A DNA stretch of 64,000 nucleotides from Grifola frondosa (Eukaryota; Basidiomycota; Agaricomycetes; Polyporales; Grifolaceae), in NCBI GenBank assembly GCA_001683735.1, contig LUGG01000005.1:1054001-1118000 (forward strand), read 5' to 3'. Below, one piece after another: positions 36,180 to 49,107 of this stretch. Made by a program: the position numbers and the translations under genes. The notes under the pieces were generated by a model, which searched no databases, had not been told where the DNA came from, and worked only from the letters and a program-made list of their open reading frames with translations. How positions within the stretch are numbered: the first letter of the stretch is position 1; each line of letters opens with the position of its first letter.

Positions 36180-36500
36180 ATGGTGGGTTGCGAGCCCGGA
36201 GACGCACTCAACGTGGTGGGCTGCAAGCCCGGAGGTGCACTCGACGCGGCGGGCTGCAAGCCCAGAGGCGCACTCGATGCGGCGGGCTGTGGGACCAGAG
36301 GCACACTCGACACAGTGGGCTGCAAGCCCGAAGGTGCACTTGACGCAGCGGGCTGCGAGCCCGGAGGCGCACTCAATGCGGCGGGCTGTGGGACCAGAGG
36401 CACACTTGACGCAGTGGGCTGCAAGCCCGGAAATGCACTCGACGCGGCAGGCTGCGAGCCCGGAGGCGCACTCGATGCGGCGGGCTGCGGGCTGGAGGCA
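36180..36500. repeat. 33-bp minisatellite, about ten copies
   Basis: Unit of the form gcgggctgcaagcccggagg + cgcactcgacgcg, repeated about ten times with substitutions. Because the unit is 33 bp, frames stay open on both strands. It lies at and beyond the 3' end of the minus-strand gene ending at 36373. Confidence 0.9.
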
Positions 36501-38883
36501 CACTCAATGGGGCAGCTTGGCCAGTTTTCTGGAGATTGGAGTAGTTAGTATGTACAAATCCAAAAGATGTGGTGCTCACCATAGCTGCTGCATGAGCCGC
36601 ATAAGGAGACTTCGCTTCCTTCGTCATACTCTTCCAATATATATCGAACTCTTGCTTGTTGCCGTTGGGATTCTTGCACAGCCACTCGTAGCCGCAAATC
36701 GTGCATTCAACAAGTTGTTAGAAATTTATGGGAGTGAGCATGATGTACTTACCTTGCAGATACATTTGTCACCGGCCATAATGGCTTCTTGCTGCGACCC
36801 TTTCGCCGTCCCGTGCTCTGTGTCATGGTGGGTGTGGTAGCATGGAGGCTCGACGTTGGGGCGTCGGGCGTGGGTATGGCGAGCATGGGAATGCCAGATG
36901 CAGGGGCATCAGATGCAGTGGCATGGGCGTTGGGGTACCAGATGCACTGAGGCCAGATGTGGGGCATTAGGAGTGGTGGTGTCAGGTGGAGCGCTGGATG
37001 TCGTGGTAGCAGACAACGTAGCATTCCCGTTTCCGAGGGAGGTCATTGGCATAAGCGGAGTACCGACATTTCCCAGCCATGTCGGGTCGGGGGCAATTCG
37101 AGTTGGAATGGAAGAGACAGGCAGTGCGAGGTCTGAAAGTGATGGGACTGGCTTTGGCATGATGGTTGGAGGCATTGTCGGTGCCGGCGTGCGCGAGATC
37201 GGAGCAGAAGATGGAGAGACCGTTGTGGTGTCCATCCTAACCTCAGGCCAGGCTGTTGCAGACCTATGAATGGGTTAGCGCGGCATCCAAAATCAACGTG
37301 AGACTTACAACGGGCTTAATGTCCCCGAGCACGTCCTCTTGACGGCACCCGGTACAGGCAACGTTGAGGGAGGAGGCGAACGGTGTTTACGTCGAAGTTC
37401 GACGACGGTGGCGGCAGCGGAAGCAGCAGTGGATGGGACCTCGCTACTCTCTGAGGAGTCAGTGGAGGACGCTTGAAGGGGATCATTGGTTGCTCGCTTC
37501 TTCTTCCGTGTGATGCTGCCCTTGAAGATGTTGTAGAAATGAGAGGCTGCGCAATGCACCTTTCAGTGGGCCGGCTGGTCGCAAAGCCGGAACTCTTCAA
37601 ATTCATGTTCGATTTCTCCTTCGATATAGCAGGCAGCTGTTAATCCAACTTTCCCCCAAGACTCCGGGGCTAAATTGTTTGCGAGAAGTTCTGAAAAAAG
37701 CTGTTTGAATCGGCCGTTTAGTTCATTGACACGGTAAGCAGGAATCAGGACACCATTGTGGTCCTCAAGATATAAAATATTTGTTGTATGTTAAGCGTTG
37801 GCCAGGCATTGACACGTGGTTTGCTCCATCGGAGTCGTCGAGCATCATGTCGTTGTCGCCATCCTTTGGCTTCTCGGCCCGGGTCCAATACTTCACCTTC
37901 GGAAACAGGCTGCGGTCGACGATGGGAGGTGGTGGTCGTGGGACGATGCCGTTTGGAGTGGTCGATGAAGGTTGGGAATTTGAAGACATTGGGAATAGGC
38001 TCAAAGCTGGAGTGGAAGGACTGTGGAGAGAGGAAGAGCTTGCACTTGCAGGTGGGGTGTGCTGCAGACTATTTGGCAGCGAAATTGATGTCGTTAACGC
38101 TCGGGGAACAACTGCGATAAGATCGTTGACAATTCCGCTGGATTTGCATGTAGTTAGCATTTCATATTGAAATTATTTTGACCCGGAATGCTTACCGTAG
38201 CAATGAATTTTCTGCCCTGAGAGCCACAATTTCGTGGTCTGCGGGTGGTGTGCTGTGGCGACGACGTCCTCGCGGTGCATGCCTGTAAGAGACAGGTAAG
38301 GCTAAATGAAAATGATTAAATCAGCATTCATCGAATGAAATTGAATACATACCTGGGGATACTCTGGTAGTTCCGAAGAGGAATCTGCATCAGACTGCTG
38401 CAAGTTGCGGAAACTGTGAAGGTTTGTTGCATGCGGGAAGGCTTGTAGTTTATGAGTACTTGATATTGGAGCATATACCTGGGGTTGGACAGGATGTCCG
38501 TGGGACGGTGAGAAATCGCCGGATATCGATGACTCGCGAGATAGCGTCTCGTGTAGGAGAGGTGGTGGTATGGAAGGATCGTGATTTGCTGAGTGGTTGT
38601 GAGAGTATGAGAACCCGACAATGTCTTCTTCAAGGCGTTGCTGATAGTGATCGCACGGATGATGGTTTCTTGAGAGCTGGGGTGGCAGTGGCAGTGCCGA
38701 CTGTCCGCGGTCATAGCCTTGCTCACGACCTAGAGAATGGCCCCTGGAAAGTGAAGAGTCACAAGACATAGGTGAGTTCGAGCTACCATCGGAAGGGTAG
38801 TAGTCGTTGTGGTGGTGTGGATGCATGAGTGTGTTCGAAATACAACGCTTGCGTTGCCGACGTGGTGTTTGTGACAGTGACAT
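36373..38883 (-). CDS. hypothetical protein, divergent neighbour of CACTA transposase
   Basis: Minus-strand gene from ATG 38883 (MSLSQTPRRQRKRC). The N-terminal 180 residues are His/Ser/Pro-rich and disordered. The next exon (about 37770-38135) has FPKVKYWTRAEKPKDGDND. A structured exon follows (about 37310-37740) with DHNGVLIPAYRVNELNGRF, then ESWGKVGLTAACYIEGEIE and EFRLCDQPAHWKVH. This arrangement recurs in unannotated proteins of mushroom genomes. Pro/Thr-rich and basic exons follow, and a segment NKQEFDIYWKSMTKEAKSPY that resembles the end of an HMG box. The last exon follows an in-frame 51-nt intron and enters the 33-bp minisatellite. The start lies only 84 bp from the transposase ATG, back to back, so it may be an accessory gene of that element. 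Confidence 0.45.
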
Positions 38884-38966
38884 TGGTCACGTAGAATTCG
38901 AACGCTGTGAAGTAAGTGCGCCGCAGGCTGATAAAACATCAACGTACCTTGCTTTCGACTACCACC

Positions 38967-41900
38967 ATGCCTCGCGACCCTCCGATGGAACATACCACTG
39001 CTGCTGTGAGCGATATTGCAAGGGAATCTGGTGCTTAGTCTCGCCACGTGGACACACTCGCCACGCACCTTTCCGTGTCGAGATGGCACATACTCGTGAA
39101 ATGTGGGTTCCATATCTTCAGCGGCGGGCACTGGTAAGGGAGCGAGAAGCCGAAGAAAATAATAGGAGGAACCTCGAACAAATTTTCCGAGCCTCGATCG
39201 ACAGTGATCGAGCTAGTCAAGGTTATCATAGTGATGAGGTGAGTGATGCTTAAATAATTGTAGATTATTTGATTAATATATGTATGTTGTGTAGAATGTA
39301 CAGCATGTTTCACCTGAACATGTCATAATGGATGTCGACTTGGAAGAGGAGGTATGACATATTAAATTAATAAAACTATGTTCATCTGACATTAATTTAC
39401 TATAGACTGAACAAGAACCCGAAGGAGGGGCCGAAAGGAATGAGGACGACCAAATGTATGAATTGTCAGGTCCAGTGGAAGAGGTTAGAGTATTTTAATT
39501 TATTCATTCAAAAATTGGTCTTTACATTTAATTCTTAGCTGGATGCTGATCCAGGAAGTGAACTAGTTCAGCAGCAGGCTGAACATGATGAGGAGCTCAC
39601 AATTGATCGGATATTTGATGAGGGCAATACATCGGAGCCAGTTTTCGGAAATGACGTCGAGGAGATAGTGGCCGAAATGGGTGATATGCAAGTTATTGAT
39701 GAAGAAGCATACATTGTCCACGAAGCAAGAGCTGAGAAAATCCAGGCCGAGATGGTTGATTCCAAGGTCGAAGATATCCGGATTGCCAATGAATTCATCC
39801 GACGACTTCAAACAGCCAAACTCGCCACTAGCGGAATTCCAAAGGATGACCTCGAGCGTTTGCTACATCCGGAGGAATCACCACTAGTCATCGATGATTT
39901 AGTCTTGCGATTGTCTCTCGATATTTTCCTTGCTGTTGATTGTGCTTCACAGCAAACCTATACTGATATTCGAGATGCCTTATTGCGGTTCAATCCAACA
40001 CTCGAGATTCTCACCTATGATGCAATCAAGTCAAAGGTGAAGGAGCTCAGTGGTGTCTATTCTCTTCCGACGCACCAGTGCGTAAACACCTGTATAGCAT
40101 TTACAGGTCCATTCGAGGAGTTGGATAAATGTCCTATGTGTGGGGAGGCTCGGTACGATCCTCTGCAGCCTGGCAAACAGGCACCTCGTCGTGTATTTCA
40201 CACCATTCTTCTTGGACCTCAGATTCAGGCATTGCGACGCACACCACAAGGCGCATTGGAGGCACGATATAGGGCAGCTGTTACAGCCAAGGCGCTTGAG
40301 GAGATGGCCCCAAAGGATGATCCTGAACCCAAAGGATTTTTAGATGAATATGGTGATATCCATCATGGCCTTGATATACTGGAGGCAACATACCTGGACA
40401 AAATCAATGAAAATGACTTTACAGTGATGTTTTCAGTTGATGGAGCTCAGCTCTATCGAAACAAGGCATCTGACTGTTGGATGTATATGTGGACCTGCCT
40501 TGACTATGCCCCAACATTCACTACAAGAAAAATCACACCTTGCCTGGTGCCATTATTGGTGGTCCTGCGAAGCCCAAAAATTTGGATTCATTTCTTTTTC
40601 CTGGGCTTTACCATGTTTCTGCTTTACAGAATGAAGGCCTTCCTGTCTGGGATGCTATTGACAGGGCAATTTCGGTGAAACATCCTGTTGTTGCTGTTGC
40701 AACAGCAGATGGGCCTGGAATGGCTTTAATCAGTGGCATGGTTGGTCATACTGGAGCTTCAGGCTATCGTCTTTATTGTCCACAGCGAGGCCGACGTAAG
40801 GATGGTGGAACACATTATTATCCAGCTGCCTTGAAGCCTAGTGATCAAAATGTTCCTGGATCAAATCATGATGATTATAATCTTCATGCTATTCCAGAGA
40901 GAACATCAGAAACAACTGCAAGGTGAGAAATACATTTATATTATATATGTAAAGCTAACATTAAATTGATTAGATATAATCAGAATCTGATATATGTTTC
41001 TCAGGCATCAACCAATGTGGAGTACAATAGGCGTCGCTTCGTAACTGGCATATCCAGGCCAAGCATTTTTAGTGGACTCAATCCACGATATCGTCTTCCA
41101 ATTCCTGCCATGTTTCCAGGTGATCTGATGCATCTAGCATCCCTCAATATTACAGATCTCATGACAAGCCTATGGCGCGGTACACTTTCTTGTGACAAAG
41201 ATGATGATATTGCAACCTGGGACTTTGCAGTTTTTAGGGATCCTACAGTATGGGCAATACATGGTCAAGAGGTAGCAATGGCTACTCCATATCTTCCAGG
41301 ATCATTTGATCGTCCTCCTCGGAATCCAGTTGAGAAAATTAATAGTGGATATAAAGCTATTGAATTTCTTAACTGGGTGTATGGACTCGCACCTGCACTC
41401 CTTTATGGTATACTCCCTTTCAAATATTGGCGACATCTATGCAAGCTTGTCCAAGGAATTCGTCTCATCCATCAGCACGTAATCACCAGCAATCAATTAA
41501 AACTCATCAAATCCATCTTTGTGGAGTTTATCTGGGACTTTGAAACCCTTTACTACCAACGTAAAGGTAGTCGGATTCATTTTTGTCGTCCAAGTCTCCA
41601 TGCACTTTCCCATCTTGCAGACCAGGTGCAGCGTGTTGGCCCACCCGTTTATACCACTCAATTTCCTATGGAGCGTTTCATTGGGGACATTGGTAGTGAG
41701 ATCAAACAGCACTCTAACCCCTATGCCAATCTCTCACAACGTGCAGTATAAGCACAAGTCAATGCCTTGAAAGCCATGATTCCAGAGCTTGACCCCACTC
41801 GAGGATTGCCATATCTTCCATATGGCTGCAAGGACCTTGGAAATGGATATGTCCTTCTCCGTGCTAAGGATCCAAAATATCGTTCTGTCAGTCCGGAGGA

Positions 41901-42490
41901 GGCAGTTGTGATGCGGGAGTTGTTTCCTCAAGCTACTCCGGGTTGGCAGCCACAAGTCCGACGATGGGCACGTCTTCGTCTACCCAATGGTCAGGTGGCT
42001 CGGTCATGGTGAAAGGAGTCATTGAAGGCACATGATAAAGTGCGAATGGCACGAAATGTCAAGGCAGGAACCTATCTGTTGCATTTTACAATGTATTGAC
42101 CTCATTCCAGATTATTCAATCTGGTCATACATCCTTCGGAGAGATTCAGTACTACTTTCAAGCACAATTAAAACAGACGAAGCACCCCACCAGCTCGCAA
42201 TGGTGTCACTGTTCAGTGACCCTGACCAGTTCCTTGCTGAAGCCTCTTACGGTGTCATACTCTCTTGTGTGCGACGAACTGATGAACATAGGTTGGTTGC
42301 AATTGATGTCAGGGACATCAAGGCTGTTGTGGCTATGGTGCCACACACCGTGGAGAGAGCACTCGCAGCCAACACATATTACCACGGAAACATACCAGTA
42401 CCTGGAAGCCAAAGGTACTTCGTAGTCGAGAAGCTTGGTCTTGAAGTAGCATCACTAGCAGGTGTGATTGAAACCACTGACGACGACTGA
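38967..42490 (+). pseudogene. CACTA (En/Spm-like) tnp2 transposase, decayed
   Basis: Transposase of the tnp2 family. The N-terminal zinc-binding piece is DGTYHCCCERYCKG, and acidic exons follow. The core shows TVMFSVDGAQLYRNKASDCW, FPGLYHVSALQNEGLPVWDA, DLHAIPERT-like (NLHAIPERT), AMFPGDLMHLASLNITDLM, FVEFIWDFETLYY and MERFIGDIGSEIKQHSNP. The C-terminal domain is GEIQYYFQAQL ... APHQLAMVSLFSDPDQFL ... PGSQRYFVVEKLGLEVASL. Lesions are a one-base loss soon after the start (about 38970), another near 40533, an in-frame TAA at 41749-41751 and another frame slip near 42180. A normal intron lies at about 40923-40974. No functional transposase can be made. Terminal inverted repeats starting CACTA were not located. 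Confidence 0.85.
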
Positions 42491-42570
42491 TTTGAACAGC
42501 AAAAATGTATATTGAAGATGTATGTACATAGTATACAATGCATGAAACTGACACATTGATTATATATTGT

Positions 42571-43490
42571 AATGGTGGCAGAGGAAGAGGTCGACGACGA
42601 AGCGGAGCTGATTGTGAGATGTCATGCAGAATGTGACGACGGGTGCGTGGTAGGAGAGGCTGCGCTGATGCGCCCGTCGGCATCGGGTGCATCGCGCAGA
42701 ACTCTGCGTGCATCCCGAAAGGGGTTGGCGAACGGCATGTGCGTGGTAGGAGAGGCTGCGCTGACACGCCCGTCAGCATCAGGCGCATCATGCAGAACTC
42801 CGTGTGCATCCCGGAAGGGGTTGGCGAACAGCATGTGTGTGGTAGGAGAGGCTGCGCTGACGCGCCCGTCGGCATCAGGTGCATCGCGCAGAACTCCGCA
42901 TGCATCCCGAAAGGGTTGGCAAACGGCATGTGTGTGGTAGGAAAGGCTGCACTGATGCACCCGTCGGCATCGGGGCATCACGCAGAACTCCGCGTGCATC
43001 CCGGAAGGGGTTGGCGAACGGCGTGTGCGTAGCAGAAGAGGCTGCACTGATGCACCTGTCGGCATCGGGTGCATCGCGCAGAACTCTGCGTGCATCCCGA
43101 AAGGGGTTGGCAAACGGCGTGTGCGTGGCAGAAGAGGCTGCGCTGATGCGCCCGTCGGCATCGGGCGCATCGCGCAGAACTCTGCGTGCATCCCGAAAGG
43201 GGTTGGCGAACAGCGTGTGCGTGGCAGAAAAGGCTGCACTGATGCACCCGTCGGCATCGGGTGCATCGCGCAGAACTCTGCGTGCATCCCGAAAGGGGTT
43301 GGCGAACGGCGTGTGCATGGCAGAAGAGGCTGCACTGATGCACCCGTCGGCATCGGGCGCATCGCGCAGAACTCCGTGTGCATCCCGGAAAGGGGCCGGC
43401 AAAGAAACGGAGGCGATTGTAAGGCCTCGCGCAGAACGCGATGATGTAGGCGTGGTAAGAGAGGCTAAGACCATGCGCCAGCACTAGGCT
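42571..43490. repeat. 96-bp minisatellite, eight copies
   Basis: The landmark c(g/a)cccgtcggcatcgg recurs at 42671, 42767, 42863, 42958, 43053, 43149, 43245 and 43341, giving a period of 96 bp (95 where one G is lost). The GC-rich unit contains 'gcgcagaactctgcgtgc', which can pair with itself. Frames on both strands stay open because 96 is a multiple of three; none has the features of a gene. It starts about 80 bp after the last coding trace of the CACTA element. Confidence 0.9.
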
Positions 43491-44859
43491 AGTCTCAATC
43501 TGCGTGCGGGCACGCTTTAACCTCATCTATATGCAGGCGCGGGATGAGGGACATCAGTAGGAGGCCTTGTGCCATATCATATGGAAAGGGGTGGATGGAG
43601 CTCACAGGGATCGATAGGGTAGCCCACAGACATGTGCACGGCACATCGTTGTCGATAGAGCAGACAGCGATGTGTCGTACGTGCTCGTACGTGCTGCGTA
43701 TCACGCATGCACATGAACACAGCGGCCGTACTGGCCACGGCCTACAGCTGGCACAATTCTGGAAATAATCAAGATGAAATAATGACGAAATAATGAGCAG
43801 GCGACTTATCGTGATATCCATCGGCACAATGCAGCGCATCAGCTTCTCGCTTACCAGAAATGCTTCAAGGAGCGAGTAGAGCTGCAAAGACCAGATTGTT
43901 ATTATTATTACATAATCGAATTGCCTGCTTCAGACGACGCGCGTACCAATGTAACGGTTTTGTTTCAGATCTTGTTAATTTAGCTACTCTATGCTAACTC
44001 ATGCTAGATCGTGCTAGGTCGACCCCTCACTGGGAGATCTGAAGTGTCACAATTTATGTCCGCATTTTCAAAGGATATGCAGAGTCCGCAAATGGTCCGT
44101 CGTCTCTAGTGCCAATAAGGTCGGTAATTCATATCATCGAACTCTTCTGTCCTGTTGAATAGTCTCCCGTAGGTATACTGAAAAGTGAGTGATTCTTTAC
44201 TATGTGGAATATTGCGAGTACTGCTCGAATCCCCGTAATGCTATGAATACGCATAACACCAGGATTGATGCTCCTTAATCGGCCCGCCGGTTCGTCGACA
44301 ACTGTACCATGTGGGGTAGGCCCTGATGATGCTCACCGTTGCCGTCGTCTCCATCCCCAAAGAAATTCCGAGAATTCGCCTTGGTCGTAGTCATTCTACA
44401 GCACATATTACTAACTTACGTCTTGGTGATCATCTCGGGAGTGATAGTTCATGTTGTACTATTGGGCAGATGGCCTGCATCTGCATCTTTGCTATTGGAA
44501 GGCGAAACTTGACTGAATTGAATGCTCTTGAGTGGACGAGTGCGTAACTTCGCAGCCACTTCGATAGGTTCATGACGCAGTGTAAACTTATAACATCGCT
44601 TTATCAGGTGATCGTTTCAATTGAACGGTCCGTATGCTACAGAACACTTCTGGAATCGAAACCTTCTCTACCTCCGAACAGATACTGGAAGAACGCGGAC
44701 CGCGAGCGTAACATACATCTCGTGGGCCGCTTTCCAGCTTCTTCCATAACCCTTCATTGGTCACAAGGTATGTGGCTTACAACTACATTTGCTTCAATGC
44801 GCGTACGCACATAGGATATAATGTAGTATCCTGACAGTCGGATATGGTGAACTTGCGCG
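43491..44859. other. no supported gene; 5' flank of GH115 copy 2
   Basis: Nothing recognisable. The sequence directly upstream of the ATG at 44860 is not obviously similar to the flank of copy 1. Confidence 0.45.
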
Positions 44860-47800
44860 ATGGCGTCCTGGTCCTTTTGGTTCGATCTAGTGGTATTGAG
44901 CTCCCTGATCATTGCCGACAGGGTGTGCGCTATAGGCCAGAGTAATTGTGTCGCTTTCAAATCCTCATCTGCTACCTTCTCCGTCGTTAGCAATGGCAAG
45001 GCTGCCCCAGTGTTCTTGTCTGCAGATGAATGGCCTGGTGTACAGCGTGCGGCGGTGGACTTTGCATCTGATATCCAACAGGTCACTGGCATAACGCCTG
45101 CTTTGTTGAACGTCTCTTCCAGCTCATCTTTTGGGTCAAGCTCCAATGTTATCATCGTTGGTACCCTAGGCAAGTCATCGCTGATCGACGAAGTGGTGAA
45201 CCGCACCGGGTTGGACGTATCGTCTATACAAGGGCAGTGGGAGGCGTTCATGGCCAAAGAGGTTGCAAATCCTCTGCCCGGAGTGCAGAGCGCGTATGTG
45301 ATCATTGGAGCAGACAAAAGAGGTACTATTTTCGCATTATATGACTACTCAGAACAATTTGGTAAGTAGCTGTCGATTACAATATTGTATTGAAGGGCTA
45401 ACCGTTAATTTGTGCATGTAGGCGTCTCCCCGTGGTATTGGTGAGCAACTTCATTCACATTCGATAATCTCTCAATTTTTAGAGTGCGAACTCCAGGTGG
45501 GCAGATGTCCCGACTACGAAACATTCCGAACTCTTTGTAACCTCGTCGGGATGTTCGCATGGGTCACCCACAGTACAATATCGAGGCATCTTTCTCAACG
45601 ACGAGCAGCCGCTCTTCAGAATTGGGCCATGGAAAAGTTTACGAACGGCACTGGAGCGGCTTTGACAGGGTCTCCTTTTAACCATTTTTCTACACGAAAG
45701 TGTAAGTCCCCGTGTACCATCACATGACTCGCTGAGTGAACATTTGCGAACAGGTTTGAACTCTTACTTCGAATTAAGGCGAATTACTTATGGCCAGGTA
45801 TGTCGAGTTTGCGGCCCTCTTACCAATATGATGTGTTGAAAATACGTTATTACAGCGCAATGGAGCAGGTAATGTTCTGGCCTTCTGTGATCGCGCAAAA
45901 TTTCTTAAGTTGCATTTTCCCAACGTAGCGCATTCGGCATCGATGACTCACAAGATCAACCGTTGGCAGACTGGTGGGGTATTGTGATGGGAACCAGCCA
46001 CGAAGAACCTATCATGCGCTCTACGCCCGTTGAATGGGACTTGTTTGGCTCAGGTCCTTGGGATTATGGCGTCAATGCTCAGAACATCTACAACTTCTGG
46101 GTCGAAGGTGCCAATCGTTCCAAGACATTCGAAAACATTTATACTATAGGCATGCGAGGCGCAGGTGCGTTTCCACGATAACTTGCATTCACAACTCTCT
46201 GATTAGGCGTTCGTTTCTATAATGGTTAGGTGATCGTATGTCATGACTACTTCTATATCCAGCGAATTACTAATTGGTGCGGTTAAGTGCCGCTGTCTGA
46301 GGGGCAAGATATCCAACTCCTCGAGCAGATCGTCTCTGATCAGCGCCAATTGCTGACGGACGTCCTTAACGTTTCTGACATTACCACCGTCAGGCAGATG
46401 TGGACACTTTGTGCGTTCTTCATCGTTCTCCAAGGCAGTCGATCCTGATTATAACTGCACCATAGACGAAGAGGTCTTGGGGTTCTACGAGGATGGAATG
46501 AGGGTGCCTGACGATGTAATATTGGTATGGGCAGACGACACGTAAGGACTCTTACTTTGTTTACAGAATGACTATCTAATTCATGCGCGAAAGCTGGGGA
46601 AACATTCGCCGATATCCTCTTGTAAGTGAACGAAACCGTACTGGCGGAAGCGGCATATACTATCATGTAAGCGCGTCTCATACACCATCGAATGCATTAT
46701 ATAACTGGATGTTATTCTCTCTAGCTCGACCTGGTAAGCATTGTGCTTAATTCACCATAGTCCCCTCACGTTACATTGAGACAGGTGGGGCCTCCAAGGG
46801 ACTACAAGTGGATCACTGTACGTTATTTCCTGTCATCTTCCAATGAAACTTATCAATATTATTTTTGCTATGTAGAGTAGTCAAATTTCGAAGGTAGGCT
46901 TCGACAGAATTGACAGTGTCCTGCGTTAAACACCTGCGCTCAGACGTACGAGCAAATGTCGGCCGCAGTGGCTCGGAATGCTTCCAGAGTTTGGGTTCTA
47001 AATGTTGGCGACTTGAAACCGTACGAATTGCACACAGAATTTTTCATCACATACGGATGGGACGCATCTCTGTGGAACCGGAACAACTTGGACACATTCG
47101 TCTCAAGTTGGGCACAGCGCGAGTTCGACATATCTATTCAGGATGCCACGGAGGTCGCCGACATCATCGCGAATGTAACACGCTGGAATGCGAGAAGGAA
47201 GCCTGAACTTCTCAATTCAACAACCTACAGCTTAACCAACTACCGAGAGTGCGTTCATGCCTATTCTTTCTGTCGTCCCACCTGACCTTTTCGATAGAGC
47301 TGAAAACGTCTTGGCTGGGTGGGAGAGCCTTAGTAATGCATCGACTCGTATCTACAACTCCCTTTCTTCTTCCATGCAGCCCGCATTCTTCCAGCTCGTT
47401 CAACATCCCGTGCAGGCCAGCTATACACTTGCTAACATGTGGATCTCCGCTGGCATCAACAATCTACGAGCATCTCAAGCGCGACTGAGTGCGAACAATT
47501 ACGCCACTCAGGTGGAGGATTTGTTCCTGCAAGATTATGACCTCGAGGTCGATTATCATACGTTGCTCAACGGTAAAATCTACTCTCATTCGTCGTGTAA
47601 ATACGCCACTGATGTGCATGACAGGAAAATGGTGGACACAATTTCATCGTCATTGCACAACGTACTCACTATGTTACATTTTCCAGGGACCACATGATGG
47701 ATCAAACACATGTCATGTACTACTATTGGCAGCAGCCCATGGCCAATACGTACGCTCTCGTCTCGAAGTTGTGTGTTCGTGATCGTCTGACACTGCACGC

Positions 47801-49107
47801 CCATTAATAGGATGCCTTTCATCACCATGGTGCAACCAAAGAAGCAGGCTCTGCCTGGAGCCATGCGGATTGCGATTGAGGGTAGTGCTGGCGCTTGGTT
47901 CGTAATCCAATAATATTCGCTGACGTTGACGATTAAAACATCCATTATAGGCCCGGCGATAATATGTATGACTGTGAGCAAGGATACAGCTGTCCCAATC
48001 CGTCGGTATCCATCGATCCCTTCGTTCCCGCGGGCAACCGGTTCTTCGATGTGGGCGCTGGAGGACCGACGCCGTTCACTTTCACAGCGACGAGCAACGC
48101 GTCGTGGTTGAAGCTCTCCCCTGCAAAGGGTTCCATCTCTCCCAGCTCGCCAGAACAGCGCGTCTTCGCGTCCGTGGATTGGAGTCAGGTCACAGGAGTG
48201 GAGAGTGCGATTCTGACATTCGCTGCGAACGTTCAGGATCAGCCTCCTATGTCTCAGGTTATCAATTTCGTCGCTAACCATACGGTGGTACCTAGTGGAT
48301 TCAAAGGTACGGGGAACATGAATGTCCCTTAGGCGGGTTGACTGATATTCGGAATTGTTCGTCAGGGTTTGTAGAAGGCGATGGCACGGTTTCCATCGAG
48401 GCAGCGCATGCTGCTAGGAATACCTCTGTGGATGGTCTTACATGGGTCGAGTTGCCTGGAATCGGACGTACACTGTCTGGCATAACGCCTTGGCCTCGAG
48501 GTGGGGATGATCGCAATTTCACTGCTGGAACCGGACCTAGCATGTGAGTTTAAGTATTGCGACATGTACTGTTGTTTTCGTGTTTTACTAAATCATCCTT
48601 AGCGAATATGACTTCTACATCTTCAACACTCAAAACCAGACAGGCAATATTCCGTAACGAGTTACGTCTCACCATCGCTGAACGCCCTTGGAGACGACAG
48701 GCCTCTCGCTATCGCGATGCAGATCGATTCGGGCGCTCTCCAGACAAACTACTTCATCCCTCCCGCTATACCCGGGGAATATCCGCCCGAGTGGAGCGGT
48801 AATGATGGATGGGTAGCGAACAGCATAGTTACGGTTCCGATGGACTTTGACGTTCCTCCTGGAGCTCACGTATTGAAGGTGAACGGTTCTCATTGACTGT
48901 TAAGCTAAGCACGTTTCACTGACAGTTTGTAGTTATGGATGATCGAGCCCTCCGTCGTCGTACAGAAAATTGTGATAGGTGGGCGCACACGTTTCCATGG
49001 TCCTATTCATCGATTTACTGAAGCTTTTATTTTATTCCCATTACAAAGATACTGGCGGAGTGCTACCGAGCTACCTCGGGCCTCCTGAGAGCATTCGTAT
49101 TTCATAA
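44860..49107 (+). pseudogene. GH115 xylan alpha-1,2-glucuronidase, copy 2, frameshifted
   Basis: Second GH115 copy on the same strand with the same exon-intron plan as copy 1, including very small exons (for example CTCGACCTG near 46725 and agtagtcaaatttcgaag near 46877). The signal peptide is MASWSFWFDLVVLSSLIIADRVCA (positions 1-24). The landmarks listed for copy 1 are all present. Fewer lesions are seen: single bases appear lost near 45605 (a C run in DEQPAL), near 45678 (a T run in NHFFYTK) and near 48650 (in NITVT). The end is TAA 49105-49107 after GVLPSYLGPPESIRIS. If these three were assembly errors the gene would be intact, so calling it a pseudogene is provisional. The half from about 47005 onward is almost identical to copy 1; the first half is much less so. 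Confidence 0.8.

Noticed and set aside
36180..36550. Plus-strand protein of 310 codons from 35908
   Set aside because: Its middle is the 33-bp minisatellite and its ends have no support; the minus strand carries the better gene model.
40521..40536. CACTACAAGAAAAATC, identical to the start of plant CACTA terminal repeats
   Set aside because: It lies in the middle of the tnp2 coding region and encodes the conserved HYKKNH segment, so it is coding sequence and not an element end.
42571..43490. Long open frames of 120-250 codons on both strands
   Set aside because: They are products of a 96-bp repeat (a multiple of three) and are open in several frames at once. There is no start context, intron or motif.
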